From contig QIAJ01000130.1 in NCBI GenBank assembly GCA_003225495.1, forward strand, positions 1 through 49,235: a stretch of DNA of 49,235 bases, given 5' to 3'. Position numbers and translations under genes: made by a program. The notes under the pieces are model-generated. The model was given only the letters and a program-made list of their open reading frames with translations, had not been told where the DNA came from and made no database searches. The first letter of the stretch is position 1, and each line of letters starts with the position of its first letter. Below, one piece after another: positions 33,494 to 42,429 of this stretch. The DNA comes from Acidobacteriota bacterium. GTDB lineage: Bacteria > Acidobacteriota > Terriglobia > Terriglobales > Acidobacteriaceae.

Positions 33494-34440
33494 GCGGCAA
33501 CCGGCTTCTGCTCGCGTCCAGGGACTTCCTCCAGGAATGCGGAAGGAGCATGCCGCCATACCTGGATCGCTAGAATGACGGTAGTGGCTAGCAGCAAGGC
33601 TCCGATCGCGACGTGAACGACGGTTGAGATGATCATCGGCAATTCGGGCTGCGCGGCATCCTGACCCCACATCACGCGCGTGATGAAGGCAAGGAATCCG
33701 ATGCACAGCTGGGCTACCATCAGGCTCAACATGGTAATCGCGGGACGGCGCACGGCATCAATCTGCGGATAAACCGTGATGGCGCGAATCGCCGTCCACG
33801 ACAAAACGATCGCCACCACACCGGCATGCACGACGTGCGGCCACCAGCTCAATCCCTTATGACGGAACATCGCGCCCAGAATGAGCTGTGCATAGAGCAC
33901 GAAGATTGACAGTAAGGTAAGCGTAAACAGCGACGGATTTCGATGATCTATTTCACTCCGTGGTTGTTCCTGCACCCACCTGCGTCCGGTGAATACGGCG
34001 ATCGCCACCGCAATACAGAAGAATGTTTGCGCCACGGCGGCATGCGCGCTGGAGACGACGGGCGGGAGGTAAAACAAAACTGTGATGCCGCCGAGAATAC
34101 CCTGAAAGATGACAGTTCCCAGTGCGGCCACCCCGAGCAATCGCAGCCAGAGGCGTTTTTCGGCGCGCCAGGTCCACACTGCCAGAATGATCGTCAGCAC
34201 GCCCACGAACTCTGCCACCATGCGATGGCCGTGCTCATAGACGATACCGCCGACCATGTGCGGCATTTTGTACCAGGAACCGAAGCTGGTGGGCCAGTCC
34301 GGAACAGAAAGACCGGCATCATTGCTGGTCACGAGCGCTCCCGCGATGATTAACAGCAACGTAACGAAGGAAGTAAATATGGCGAAGCGGTGCAGCCCTC
34401 GATGATACGGAATGGCAATGGACTTCAGATCGGTCCCCAC
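33490..34440 (-). CDS. ctaA: Heme A synthase (COX15/CtaA)
   Basis: A 316-residue membrane protein with eight helices that oxidises heme o to heme A. Helix 1 is followed by GALVTSNDAGLSVPDWPTSFG, and YEHGHRMVAEFVG holds the first heme-ligand histidines. The second half repeats this with LSWWPHVVHAGVVAIVL and STVVHVAIGALLLAT. The start GTG 34440 is the first start codon in the frame. It heads the ctaA-cyoE-ABC operon (four genes with overlaps or 3-base gaps). Oxidase subunit genes are not in the window. Confidence 0.95.
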   Translation of the reverse strand: MGTDLKSIAIPYHRGLHRFAIFTSFVTLLLIIAGALVTSNDAGLSVPDWPTSFGSWYKMPHMVGGIVYEHGHRMVAEFVGVLTIILAVWTWRAEKRLWLRLLGVAALGTVIFQGILGGITVLFYLPPVVSSAHAAVAQTFFCIAVAIAVFTGRRWVQEQPRSEIDHRNPSLFTLTLLSIFVLYAQLILGAMFRHKGLSWWPHVVHAGVVAIVLSWTAIRAITVYPQIDAVRRPAITMLSLMVAQLCIGFLAFITRVMWGQDAAQPELPMIISTVVHVAIGALLLATTVILAIQVWRHAPSAFLEEVPGREQKPVAA

Positions 34441-34584
34441 GACAACCCCGATGGATGCGGATGTACAAGCCGCACCCGGATGAACTCACAAACAGGACAT
34501 TCTAACAGAAGGCATTGTGGTCCATTAGCGACGGGGAGTGCCCTCCGTGCGCTCCGCTAGTTGCTTGCAGGCAGCGGTACCGAA

Positions 34585-35616
34585 TCAGTTTGCTACAGGA
34601 GTTGCAGACTTTTGTGTCTCCATTGCCTCGATAACAGAGTCGGCAAATTCCGACGTTCCCGCAGTGCCACCTACGTCTCTCGTCAACTTGGTGCGGTCGC
34701 GGTATACGTGATCGAGCGCATCGCTAATTTTCTGCGCTGCTTCGTGCTCGCCTAAATGACTCAACATCAGCAAAGCGGATCTCAGCACGGCCGTGGGATT
34801 GGCCATGTTCTTACCCGCGATGTCCGGTGCTGATCCATGGACGGCCTCGAAAATAGCGCACTCATGTCCGAAGTTCGCTCCCGGCACGAGCCCAAGTCCG
34901 CCGACGAGTCCGGCGCACAGGTCAGAAACGATGTCACCGTAGAAGTTCTCCATGAGCAGAACGTCGTACTGATATGGATTCATCACCAACTGCATGCAGG
35001 TGTTGTCGACGATGTGCTCGCCATACGTAATCTCCGGATATTCCTTCGAAACATTCCGCGAGCAGCGCAGGAAGAGTCCGTCCGACAACTTCATGATGTT
35101 GGCCTTGTGGATGGAATGAATCTTTTTGCGATGATTCTTGCGTGCGTATTCAAATGCAAAACGGGAAATGCGCGTTGACGCCTTCTCCGTGATGATCTTA
35201 AGGCTCTCAACCACGCCGGGGATGACCTCATGTTCGATCCCGGAGTACAGCCCTTCGGTGTTCTCGCGGAAGATGATCAGGTCAACATTCGGATAGCGTG
35301 TGGGAATGTGCGGAAGGTTGCGGATCGGACGGAAATTCGCGAAGAGCTCAAATTTCTTTCGCAACTCCACATTGATGCTCGAAAAGCCGCCGCCAATGGG
35401 AGTTGATACGGGCCCTTTCAACCCAACTCGGGTGCGCTCAATCGATTCGGTGAGTGCTTTGGGAATGTATTCCTTGTACTTGGCAAATGCTTCGGCTCCC
35501 GCCGCGAAACTTTCCCATTCGAATTTGATACCAGTCGCTTCCAGGATACGGACCACGGCCTGCGTGACTTCAGGGCCAATCCCGTCGCCGGGAATGAGAG
35601 TAATTTTATGTGCCAT
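34585..35616 (-). CDS. NAD-type isocitrate dehydrogenase (isocitrate/isopropylmalate dehydrogenase family)
   Basis: A 343-residue decarboxylating dehydrogenase. The N-terminus ITLIPGDGIGPEVTQAVV, the substrate loop SSINVELRKKFELFANFRP and the metal/substrate motif YGDIVSDLCAGLVGGLGLVPGAN are clear. EAVHGSAPDIAGKNMANPTA is the cofactor-binding segment. The RENTEGLYSGIEHEV stretch is typical of NAD-dependent isocitrate dehydrogenases rather than LeuB. ATG 35616 begins the family match; a GTG-led extension upstream would translate the hairpin repeat at 35625-35650 and is unlikely. It follows nrdR on the same strand. Confidence 0.9.
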   Translation of the reverse strand: MAHKITLIPGDGIGPEVTQAVVRILEATGIKFEWESFAAGAEAFAKYKEYIPKALTESIERTRVGLKGPVSTPIGGGFSSINVELRKKFELFANFRPIRNLPHIPTRYPNVDLIIFRENTEGLYSGIEHEVIPGVVESLKIITEKASTRISRFAFEYARKNHRKKIHSIHKANIMKLSDGLFLRCSRNVSKEYPEITYGEHIVDNTCMQLVMNPYQYDVLLMENFYGDIVSDLCAGLVGGLGLVPGANFGHECAIFEAVHGSAPDIAGKNMANPTAVLRSALLMLSHLGEHEAAQKISDALDHVYRDRTKLTRDVGGTAGTSEFADSVIEAMETQKSATPVAN

Positions 35617-35624
35617 CTCGGTTC

Positions 35625-35650
35625 GTGTAGGGCGAACACTCTTGTCCGCC
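35625..35650. repeat. Dispersed hairpin repeat, copy A
   Basis: Lies between nrdR and the dehydrogenase gene. It begins GTGTAGGGCG and folds as GGCGAACA-CTCT-TGTCCGCC with one mismatch. Related copies stand at 40221-40245, 42906-42931 and, inverted, 42982-43009. Confidence 0.7.
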
Positions 35651-35655
35651 ACGTT

Positions 35656-36150
35656 TTAACTCTTCGCTACTGTTTTACCTTTTGGTTCCGGCACTTCTTT
35701 CGTCTTCAGCAGGTCCTTCAATTCCGCCATGAACTCCTGCACATCCTTGAAGTCGAGATAAACAGAAGCGAAGCGGACATAAGCAACTTTGTCATACCGG
35801 CGCAGGCGGCTCATGATCAACTCGCCGAGTTCACTGGTTTTGCGCTCACGCTCCGCCGACTCAATTACATAAGACTCGGCTTCATTGACGATCTGTTCAA
35901 GGCGACTGATGGGCACTGGCCTTTTTTCGCACGCGCGCATCAGGCCATTCAGAATTTTCTGGCGGTCAAAGCGTTCCCGCCGTCCGTCTTTCTTCACCAC
36001 CATGTAAGGAATTTCGTCGATGCGTTCGTAGGTAGTAAAGCGCTTCTCGCACTTCAAGCACTCGCGACGGCGGCGGATTGAGTCCGCCTCTTTGCTCTCG
36101 CGCGAATCGACAACCTTGTCATTTTCAAACCCGCAGAAGGGGCACTTCAT
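35656..36150 (-). CDS. nrdR: Transcriptional repressor NrdR
   Basis: A 164-residue repressor of ribonucleotide reductase genes. Residues 1-40 form a zinc ribbon with C3, C6, C31 and C34 (KCPFCG and ECLKCEKRFTTYER). The ATP-cone domain (about 49-139) begins VVKKDGRRERFDRQKIL. The protein senses the ATP/dATP balance and binds NrdR boxes upstream of nrd genes, none of which is in the window. Length fits the family (about 150-165). The dehydrogenase gene follows after 39 bases containing a hairpin repeat. Confidence 0.97.
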   Translation of the reverse strand: MKCPFCGFENDKVVDSRESKEADSIRRRRECLKCEKRFTTYERIDEIPYMVVKKDGRRERFDRQKILNGLMRACEKRPVPISRLEQIVNEAESYVIESAERERKTSELGELIMSRLRRYDKVAYVRFASVYLDFKDVQEFMAELKDLLKTKEVPEPKGKTVAKS

Positions 36151-36234
36151 ATGGCGCTTGGTGTTGCTCCGGAATACCAGTAATTGTAGCAGGCGAGGTG
36201 ATGCGCGTATTTGGACTTAGTCCCGAAAGCGATC

Positions 36235-37269
36235 TCAGTGAGCGCTCGCATGCTGGTGATGCGAAGAATTCCGGTAGTGCTCCGCCAAAATATCTTCGCC
36301 CCAGTCGCCGTTGAAGTCGCGCCACACGCAGTGAATGTGATTCGCATTGTTCTGAGTGTTGTCGTATTCGATCAGAAATGTGCTGCCCTGCACGCGGTAG
36401 TAGTGGCGATCCCCTTTTTCGAGACCGCCCATCCAGGCAAACTTGATGGGATCGAAACCCACATGGCGGAGTTTGTCCAGACGCTTGCGTGCCTGGGCTT
36501 GCGGCTGCGCGCTCAGATGCTCCTCGATCAACGCCATCAGCATCCCTTGCTGCTCTTTGCTGAGTCGACTGTAGGCAATGCCTTTGTCCTCCTGGATCGC
36601 AGCCTTGCGCTGGTTATTCGTCAGGATGTCGTCGGGCGCGGCAACGTTGATGACAGCATCCTTTTTCTGCGCGTCTGTCAGAGATTTCACTAGAGACCGT
36701 CCCAAATCTTCTTCGGCGCTAAGTACGCGAGTCCCCTTCATCGGCCCTTCACGTACTTCCGCGGGATTCGCGCCGAAGAATTGCGGACTGCTGCCAATCG
36801 ACTGGCCGTTCACGATCGTCCAGTTCTGCGAGCAGTGATGGCCCTCATATCGCCAGCCCCACGCACCTTTCGCGTCCGGCTCGCCGAAGAATGTAAAAAA
36901 GTACAGTTCGGGATCGCGGGTCGGCCCTTTGCCTTGTTCCAGTTCGCGCAACACATCTTCGAGCTTTCGGATCGTCTCGGCTTTCGAGTAGCCCTTTTCG
37001 CTTAGGCCCGCGTGCAACAACGCCAGCGCCGCCCGCTGTTGTGCAGGGTTCATTTCCTTGAGGGGAAGTCCTTTTCTGGAGACCGGCGTGTAGAACCAGC
37101 GAAACCGTTCTTCCGAGTTGAAGGGGAGAACCGCCTTTGACTTCTGTGCCGCATCCAAGGTGGCGAGGAACGCCCGCGTGGCATCGAGCATTGCGGACGC
37201 GGTCTGCGCCGCGCTCGCCAGGGAAGTTCCCAGCAGAATTGCTAAAGTCAGGATAAAGCGCGGCATCAT
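36235..37269 (-). CDS. Secreted DUF3500 protein
   Basis: A 344-residue protein with a signal peptide (about 1-21, ILTLAILLGTSLASA). The rest matches DUF3500: NSEERFRWFYTPVSRKGLPLKEM, AALALLHAGLSEKGYSKAETI, YFFTFFGEPDAKGAWGWRYEGHH and, near the end, FLIEYDNTQNNANHIHCVWRDFNGDWG with histidine-rich HHQHASAH. It is an uncharacterised exported family; conserved His/Asp residues suggest metal binding or hydrolase activity, which is my inference. AGGAGG lies just upstream of two adjacent ATGs (37269, 37266); either may be used. Confidence 0.88.
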   Translation of the reverse strand: MMPRFILTLAILLGTSLASAAQTASAMLDATRAFLATLDAAQKSKAVLPFNSEERFRWFYTPVSRKGLPLKEMNPAQQRAALALLHAGLSEKGYSKAETIRKLEDVLRELEQGKGPTRDPELYFFTFFGEPDAKGAWGWRYEGHHCSQNWTIVNGQSIGSSPQFFGANPAEVREGPMKGTRVLSAEEDLGRSLVKSLTDAQKKDAVINVAAPDDILTNNQRKAAIQEDKGIAYSRLSKEQQGMLMALIEEHLSAQPQAQARKRLDKLRHVGFDPIKFAWMGGLEKGDRHYYRVQGSTFLIEYDNTQNNANHIHCVWRDFNGDWGEDILAEHYRNSSHHQHASAH

Positions 37270-37320
37270 TACCTCCTGCAATTGGATTTTGGTCCACAGC
37301 TTTACGTCGAAGAGTGTAGA

Positions 37321-38382
37321 TCAAGACGCATTTGGGCGAGTTTCCGCGGGCCCGGCATCTTCCGCTTTTTCAGTCTCCTGCGAAAGTTTGCGGAGCGATA
37401 GACGCTCGCTGTGAGCGAGGAAAAGTCCCACCGGGACCACCGCCACAAACGTCACCAGCCAGAGCATGATGCCGCAGCTTGCGGCCAATTCTTTCGGGAC
37501 TGCAAAGACTTTTTCCAGCATTGCAATAGTAGCAACTTGCGATCCGCCGCCGACTCCCGGCAGCTGCACCATAGAGCCAATCATGCTTGCGCCCATGAGC
37601 ATCAGCACCTGAGAACGCTGAATATCGAGCGCTTCCACGCCGTAGGAATGGGCCACATCCTGGTAGGCCATAACGATCATGAACCACATGACGAGCGAGA
37701 GGGCCGTGAGAGCGATCAATGAAATCGGCCCGTGGATTGTATCTAAACCGCTGTGGAACTCGCGGATCCGCATTGCGATCTTCTGTCCCAAGTTTGCAGC
37801 CAGGTGAGAAAACCGGCGCTCTGCCCAGTTTGCAATTCCTTTGCCCTTCGAGTGGACTGCCAAGACACCTAACACCATTGCTAGCACTAGGGCTACTAAA
37901 ACCACACCAATTTTTTGAAAGGAACCATAAGACTCCTTCAGTTCCCGCGGGCCATTCGACAAGAAGATGGCCGTCACAAGCAGAACGGTGAAGGCGCCGA
38001 AGTCGAATATGCGCTCTACCGCCCACACTGCCATCTGAGATGAGAAGGTCAAATCGTGGCGGCGTGCGATCAGATAAGGCCGAATTAATTCTCCAGGGCG
38101 CCCTAATACCGCGAGTCCGGTGAATCCGATGATCGTGGGCGCAACCATGCTCCAGGCCGATGCTTCCGGCCGTACCGGTTTCAGAAAGATCTTCCAGCGG
38201 AAAGCCCGCACCACGTACGCCAGGTAGATCATGGCGATGCCGTGGATGATGTGAGACCAGTGTTGGGGACGAGTTTCCCAGAAGCGTGACCAGTCGAAGT
38301 TCTTCCAGGTCCGGAACTGAAGATAAACCAGCACCGCCAGCACCAGGAACACAACAGCATAGGCGAGATGTTTTCTTTTCAT
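37321..38382 (-). CDS. Lysylphosphatidylglycerol synthase TM region / flippase-like membrane protein
   Basis: A 353-residue membrane protein with about eight helices, matching the LPG_synthase_TM (UPF0104/AglD-like) family: YLAYVVRAFRWKIFLKPVRP, GFTGLAVLGRPGELIRPYLIARR and VERIFDFGAF near the start, then MVQLPGVGGGSQVATIAML near the end. The catalytic LPG synthase domain is absent, so it is likely a lipid-linked flippase or translocase-like protein. Substrate unknown. It sits between two secreted-protein genes on the same strand with no tight coupling. Confidence 0.87.
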   Translation of the reverse strand: MKRKHLAYAVVFLVLAVLVYLQFRTWKNFDWSRFWETRPQHWSHIIHGIAMIYLAYVVRAFRWKIFLKPVRPEASAWSMVAPTIIGFTGLAVLGRPGELIRPYLIARRHDLTFSSQMAVWAVERIFDFGAFTVLLVTAIFLSNGPRELKESYGSFQKIGVVLVALVLAMVLGVLAVHSKGKGIANWAERRFSHLAANLGQKIAMRIREFHSGLDTIHGPISLIALTALSLVMWFMIVMAYQDVAHSYGVEALDIQRSQVLMLMGASMIGSMVQLPGVGGGSQVATIAMLEKVFAVPKELAASCGIMLWLVTFVAVVPVGLFLAHSERLSLRKLSQETEKAEDAGPAETRPNAS

Positions 38383-38513
38383 GCAGTGCGGAAATGGAGG
38401 AATGGCGACAGCGAGCCGGGCACGTCCCCTGAATGAAGGTATATGAGGTGGCTGGAAGGGTCAACGTGGAGGGCGATGACGGAGTAGCAGGAGCTCAGCG
38501 GGCGCGATTTCAA

Positions 38514-39293
38514 TCATTGCTGCTGATCGACGTTGTTAAGTTGAGCTTTAGATCCGGAGGCGACTGCCGCCTTGCGCGCACGATTTGTTTTCGCAGCTGC
38601 GGCCTCCGCTTTCTCCTGCGCAATCTTCTTGCGGTTGTAGTCACGAACAATTTTCGCTACATACGCCCGCGTTTCCCGATAGGGCGGTATGCCGCGATAC
38701 TGTTCTACACGTAATGGTCCGGCGTTATAAGCCGCTAGCGCTTTCACCAGATCGAAGTTGTAGCGTTCCAGAAGTTGTCGAAGATAGCGGGTGCCGCCGG
38801 TCACATTGGCTTTCGGATCCAGTGGATTGGTGACGCCGAGCAGCCCCGCTGTTCCGGGCATCAGTTGCATTAAGCCTTGAGCGCCCTTGCGCGAGACGGC
38901 CCGCGAATTAAATCCGCTTTCCGCGTGGATGACGCTGTTTACCAGATCCGGGTCAAGATGGTAGGTTGCGCTGGCCGAGTTCACGACCTGATTCAGATCC
39001 AGCGGCGTATGTGAAGAAGCGGGAACCGGCTCAGGAAGTCGCGGTGGTAAGGTTAAGTCCTTTTCGAATCCTTCGATTTCGGCCGTCGGCACATCAACGA
39101 AGCTGCTCTCGTCCGCTGCCGTGAACAAGCGTGTATTCTCTCCGATTATCTGGCGCCGATCATGCCGGATGGTGAAGCCGTTGCGCAGCACCGCCAAATC
39201 AGCCGCGCGGGCCTGACCTGGGATCGCGGCGAGCGCGAAGACGCCGAAAAGGACGGCTTTCCACGCGCTACGGATTGTTTCCATTTTGCTCAT
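38514..39293 (-). CDS. Secreted lytic transglycosylase (SLT domain)
   Basis: A 259-residue protein with a signal peptide (about 1-30). The SLT domain (about 101-215) cleaves the glycan chain of peptidoglycan; the catalytic glutamate is E125 in VIHAESGFNSRAVS, followed by GAQGLMQLMPGTA and AYNAGP. A basic/alanine-rich tail (QEKAEAAAAKTNRARKAA) ends the protein. ATG 39293 is used; ATG 39284 is possible. It is followed by the flippase-like gene 131 bases on, and preceded by the HAD gene. Confidence 0.93.
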   Translation of the reverse strand: MSKMETIRSAWKAVLFGVFALAAIPGQARAADLAVLRNGFTIRHDRRQIIGENTRLFTAADESSFVDVPTAEIEGFEKDLTLPPRLPEPVPASSHTPLDLNQVVNSASATYHLDPDLVNSVIHAESGFNSRAVSRKGAQGLMQLMPGTAGLLGVTNPLDPKANVTGGTRYLRQLLERYNFDLVKALAAYNAGPLRVEQYRGIPPYRETRAYVAKIVRDYNRKKIAQEKAEAAAAKTNRARKAAVASGSKAQLNNVDQQQ

Positions 39294-39315
39294 TTCACTT
39301 TTTATCTCACTCTGT

Positions 39316-40203
39316 TCATTTCACTCTGGCCGCTGCTAAAGGCGCAATTGGAATTCCGCGCAGCATGCACTCGACAGCAGCGGCTACTCCACCCTCGGCA
39401 TTGGAACGAGTCTCGGTCCATCCGCGCCCCCGCAATTCCTCCGACGCATTCTCCATGATAAAAGGATGCCCGGCGAACGCAAGCATTTCAACGTCGTTGT
39501 AGTTATCACCAATGGCCATGACCTGCTCACGAGAAATCCCGCGATGATTTGCCCAGCGCTCCAGCGCATGGCCCTTCGAACAGTCGACATTCAGTACATC
39601 CACAATCGACAAGTCGCGTCCCGGGTACTCGGTACGCAGCACGGTAATCGGCAGTCCGCCGGACTCCAGCGCTCGTAAGGCTTGTTGCATGAGTGCGACC
39701 GGTCCGCAGAACATGGCCTGCACGGGATCAGTGGTCAGCGCATTTTCAATCGGAACCACGAACTCGATGTACTCCATATTTTTCTGCAGCCAGTGCCGGA
39801 TGCTGACTTCAAGTAGCTGAAGATGCTCGAGAACGATCGCTCCGCGACCGTTCTTATCAAAGGTAAGAACGGTTTGGCCGCGGAATTCTTGCATCATTCG
39901 GCATAGATCGCGGCAGGTTTGCTGAGGAAGCAAATCGCGATGAAAGGTCTCGCCGGACAGCGAGCGCGTAACGGCGCCATTGGAACAGATCAGCCACAGA
40001 TTGAACCCAAGTTGTTGTGCGATGGGGAGCGCGAATGCGTGACGTCTGCCCGTCACGAGAATGACTTCGATCCCTTGCGCGTGAGCCGAGCGCAGCGCCG
40101 CCAGGTCAGTGTCGGAAATTTGAAATTTCGGATTCAGCAGAGTGCCATCGATATCAACGGCAATCAGGCGGATGGAATCGGCGGCCACAAATGATTTTAA
40201 CAC
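39316..40203 (-). CDS. Cof-like HAD family hydrolase
   Basis: A 295-residue HAD phosphatase of the Cof subtype. Motif I is VDIDGTLLNP with D17 and D19; motif II is VTGRR; the lysine of motif III lies in DCSKGHALERW; motif IV is GDNYNDVEML. The cap domain sits between motifs II and III. Such enzymes dephosphorylate sugar or cofactor phosphates; the substrate is not visible. The start is GTG 40203, with a second GTG five codons later. It lies 22 bases upstream of the transglycosylase gene. Confidence 0.92.
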   Translation of the reverse strand: MLKSFVAADSIRLIAVDIDGTLLNPKFQISDTDLAALRSAHAQGIEVILVTGRRHAFALPIAQQLGFNLWLICSNGAVTRSLSGETFHRDLLPQQTCRDLCRMMQEFRGQTVLTFDKNGRGAIVLEHLQLLEVSIRHWLQKNMEYIEFVVPIENALTTDPVQAMFCGPVALMQQALRALESGGLPITVLRTEYPGRDLSIVDVLNVDCSKGHALERWANHRGISREQVMAIGDNYNDVEMLAFAGHPFIMENASEELRGRGWTETRSNAEGGVAAAVECMLRGIPIAPLAAARVK

Positions 40204-40220
40204 TCAGCGAGAGCCGTTTC

Positions 40221-40245
40221 TTGTAGGGCGGACACTCCTGTCCGA
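40221..40245. repeat. Dispersed hairpin repeat, copy B
   Basis: Lies in the gap between the divergent HAD and small secreted protein genes. It starts TTGTAGGGCG and folds as CGGACA-CTCC-TGTCCG. See copies at 35625, 42906 and 42982. Confidence 0.75.
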
Positions 40246-40305
40246 CAACTGTGAGCGCACAAGATATCTCGAGTCGTGCGACAATCGTTGCCCTTGGAGA
40301 CATCC

Positions 40306-40749
40306 ATGAAACTGCGATTCCTGTTTGCGTTTTTGGCGCTGACGCTCCTTCCCGCTACGCTACCTGCCCAGACTGCAGAAACTTCCGGCAAGCCTTTCGT
40401 GGTCGAATACTATTACAAGGCCAAATGGGGCTATGCTGACGAATTCCTTCAGCTCTTCAAGAAGAATCACTACCCGCTTCTGAAGAAGCAAGTTGAAATG
40501 GGACGCATGCTCAAGGTTTGGATGGATCAGCCCCGATACCACACGACCGAAGACGGCCGCTGGGATTACCGCGTCACCATCGTGTTCAAGAACTCAACTG
40601 TGGCGAATGAACCGTTCGACGAAGACGCGATCAAGAAGCAACTCTGGCCCGATCAGGCGACCTACCTGAAAGAAGAGCAGCGCAGGTTTGAGATACTGCT
40701 CTCGCACTGGGATCTTCCAGTCCGCACCATGGATCTGGATGGGAAGTGA
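40306..40749 (+). CDS. Small secreted protein of unknown function
   Basis: A 147-residue protein with a signal peptide (about 1-21, FAFLALTLLPATLPAQ). The mature part starts YYYKAKWGYADEFLQLFKKNHYPLLKKQVEMGRM and contains RWDYRVTIVFKNSTVA, which looks like a dimeric alpha/beta-barrel (NIPSNAP/EthD-like) fold; this is a resemblance, not a firm match. ATG 40306 has GGAG before it. It stands alone ahead of the inositol-phosphate synthase gene. Confidence 0.8.
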   Translation: MKLRFLFAFLALTLLPATLPAQTAETSGKPFVVEYYYKAKWGYADEFLQLFKKNHYPLLKKQVEMGRMLKVWMDQPRYHTTEDGRWDYRVTIVFKNSTVANEPFDEDAIKKQLWPDQATYLKEEQRRFEILLSHWDLPVRTMDLDGK

Positions 40750-40932
40750 TTGATGGGATGTGAACTGATTTCTCTCGGCGATGTTTTTCCCTTTCGCATT
40801 TGAATCGCTGAGAAGCGCAGCTTGCCACGCAATTCTCACCATATAATTCTGCAGCGTTTGCATGCGGCCTGCAAATGAGAGAACATACCTGTTTGCCTAC
40901 ATCTCTTTAAACCCATAAGGACTCATCGCAAA

Positions 40933-42318
40933 ATGCCAACTCCCCGCAAGAATGGCAGTAAGCCGTCGCGCGTCGAAGTGAAGCCGACCGCCCGGCAGCA
41001 GCAAAGCTCCGCAACGCAGCCCGCTAAGGGCAAATTGGGCGTCATGATCCCCGGCATGGGCGCCGTGGCGACCACGTTCGTGGCAGGCGTTGAAGCAGTA
41101 CGGAAGGGACTCGCCGCCCCCATAGGTTCGCTGACCCAGATGGGCACCGTGCGCCTTGGCAAGCGCACTGACGGGCGCTCTCCCAAGATCAAGGAATTCG
41201 TTTCGCTCTCGACACTTAACGATCTCGTCTTCACCGGGTGGGACATCTTCGAAGACGACATGTACGCCGCCGCGTCGAAAGCTGGCGTGCTTGAAAAAGA
41301 TCTCCTAAGCCAGGTGAAAGGACGCCTTTCCTCCATCAAGCCGATGAAGGCTGTCTTCGATCACAATTACGTTAAGAAGATCGACGGACCCAACGTGAAG
41401 AAGGGCAAGAACAAGATGGAACTGGCGGAGCAATTGCGCCAGGACATGCGCGACTTCAGGAAATCCAGCGGCGCCAACCGCCTTATCACGATATGGTGCG
41501 CTTCGACCGAAACCTTCATCGAACCGTCTGCTGCCCACCAAAGCGTCAAGGCGCTGGAAAAAGCAATGAAGGACAACGACGAGAACATCGCCCCCTCGAT
41601 GGTCTATGCGTATGCCTCTCTAAAAGAGGGAGTGCCATTCGCCAACGGAGCGCCGAACCTAACGGTCGACGTTCCCGCCATGCTGGAACTGGCACGTGAA
41701 AACGAAGTTCCCATCTGCGGCAAGGACTTCAAGACAGGTCAGACCATGATGAAGACCGTCCAGGCTCCAGCCTTCAAGGCCCGTCTCCTCGGACTGAGCG
41801 GATGGTATTCGACGAACATTCTCGGCAACCGCGACGGCGAGGTGCTCGATGATCCCGGGTCGTTTAAAACGAAAGAGGAGTCAAAGCTGGGCGCACTGGA
41901 ACATATACTGCAACCGCAACTCTATCCCGAACTCTACGGGAACATTTTTCACAAGGTTCGCATTAATTATTATCCGCCGCGCGGTGATAACAAAGAAGGT
42001 TGGGACAATATCGACATCTTCGGATGGCTCGGTTATCCGATGCAGATCAAAGTCGACTTCCTCTGTCGCGACTCGATTCTCGCGGCGCCAATCGTACTCG
42101 ACCTCGTGCTCTTCCTCGATCTGGCGCAGCGAACGCCGGAACTTCGCCGCCTGGGAATTCAGGAATGGCTGAGCTTCTACTTCAAGTCGCCGATGACTGC
42201 ACCCGGACTGTATCCCGAACACGATCTGTTCATTCAGCTGATGAAGTTGAAGAACACACTGCGCCATTTGAAAGGCGAAGAGCTGATCACGCACTTGGGG
42301 TTGGAATACTACGACTAG
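40933..42318 (+). CDS. Myo-inositol-1-phosphate synthase family protein
   Basis: A 461-residue protein converting glucose 6-phosphate to inositol 1-phosphate with NAD. After a basic, disordered start (PRKNGSKPSRVEVKPTARQQ), the NAD motif is GVMIPGMGAVATTFVAGVE. FTGWDIFEDDMYAAASKAG, ICGKDFKTGQTMMKT and LSGWYSTNILGNRDG are the conserved active-site stretches. The C-terminal part with YPMQIKVDFLCRDSILAAPIVLDL is also typical. ATG 40933 has AAGGA upstream. It would feed phosphatidylinositol or inositol osmolyte synthesis. A small inverted repeat (TTTGCA/TGCAAA at 40857-40875) lies upstream. Confidence 0.93.
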   Translation: MPTPRKNGSKPSRVEVKPTARQQQSSATQPAKGKLGVMIPGMGAVATTFVAGVEAVRKGLAAPIGSLTQMGTVRLGKRTDGRSPKIKEFVSLSTLNDLVFTGWDIFEDDMYAAASKAGVLEKDLLSQVKGRLSSIKPMKAVFDHNYVKKIDGPNVKKGKNKMELAEQLRQDMRDFRKSSGANRLITIWCASTETFIEPSAAHQSVKALEKAMKDNDENIAPSMVYAYASLKEGVPFANGAPNLTVDVPAMLELARENEVPICGKDFKTGQTMMKTVQAPAFKARLLGLSGWYSTNILGNRDGEVLDDPGSFKTKEESKLGALEHILQPQLYPELYGNIFHKVRINYYPPRGDNKEGWDNIDIFGWLGYPMQIKVDFLCRDSILAAPIVLDLVLFLDLAQRTPELRRLGIQEWLSFYFKSPMTAPGLYPEHDLFIQLMKLKNTLRHLKGEELITHLGLEYYD

Positions 42319-42359
42319 ACATTATTAGAAGCCTTAAACAACTTGGCGCCTTCAACACC

Positions 42360-42373
42360 TGTCATCCTGAGCG
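42360..42373 (+). repeat. Dispersed element TGTCATCCTGAGCG, copy 2
   Basis: Matches the core at 30703-30716 exactly, in the opposite orientation, here in the gap after the inositol-phosphate synthase gene. Confidence 0.5.
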
Positions 42374-42429
42374 GAGCAAGGCACTGTCTAGAGGCCGTGC
42401 GTGTTCGCTCGCGCTAAAATCATCGCTAG

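Noticed and set aside
37370-38464. A 364-codon open frame overlapping the flippase-like gene
   Set aside because: It is a frame shadow on the same strand: no recognisable domain, no RBS, and the overlapping frame matches a known membrane family.
40857-40875. TTTGCA/TGCAAA inverted repeat before the inositol-phosphate synthase gene as a riboswitch or firm operator
   Set aside because: Only 6-bp arms with no further conserved structure; chance cannot be excluded.
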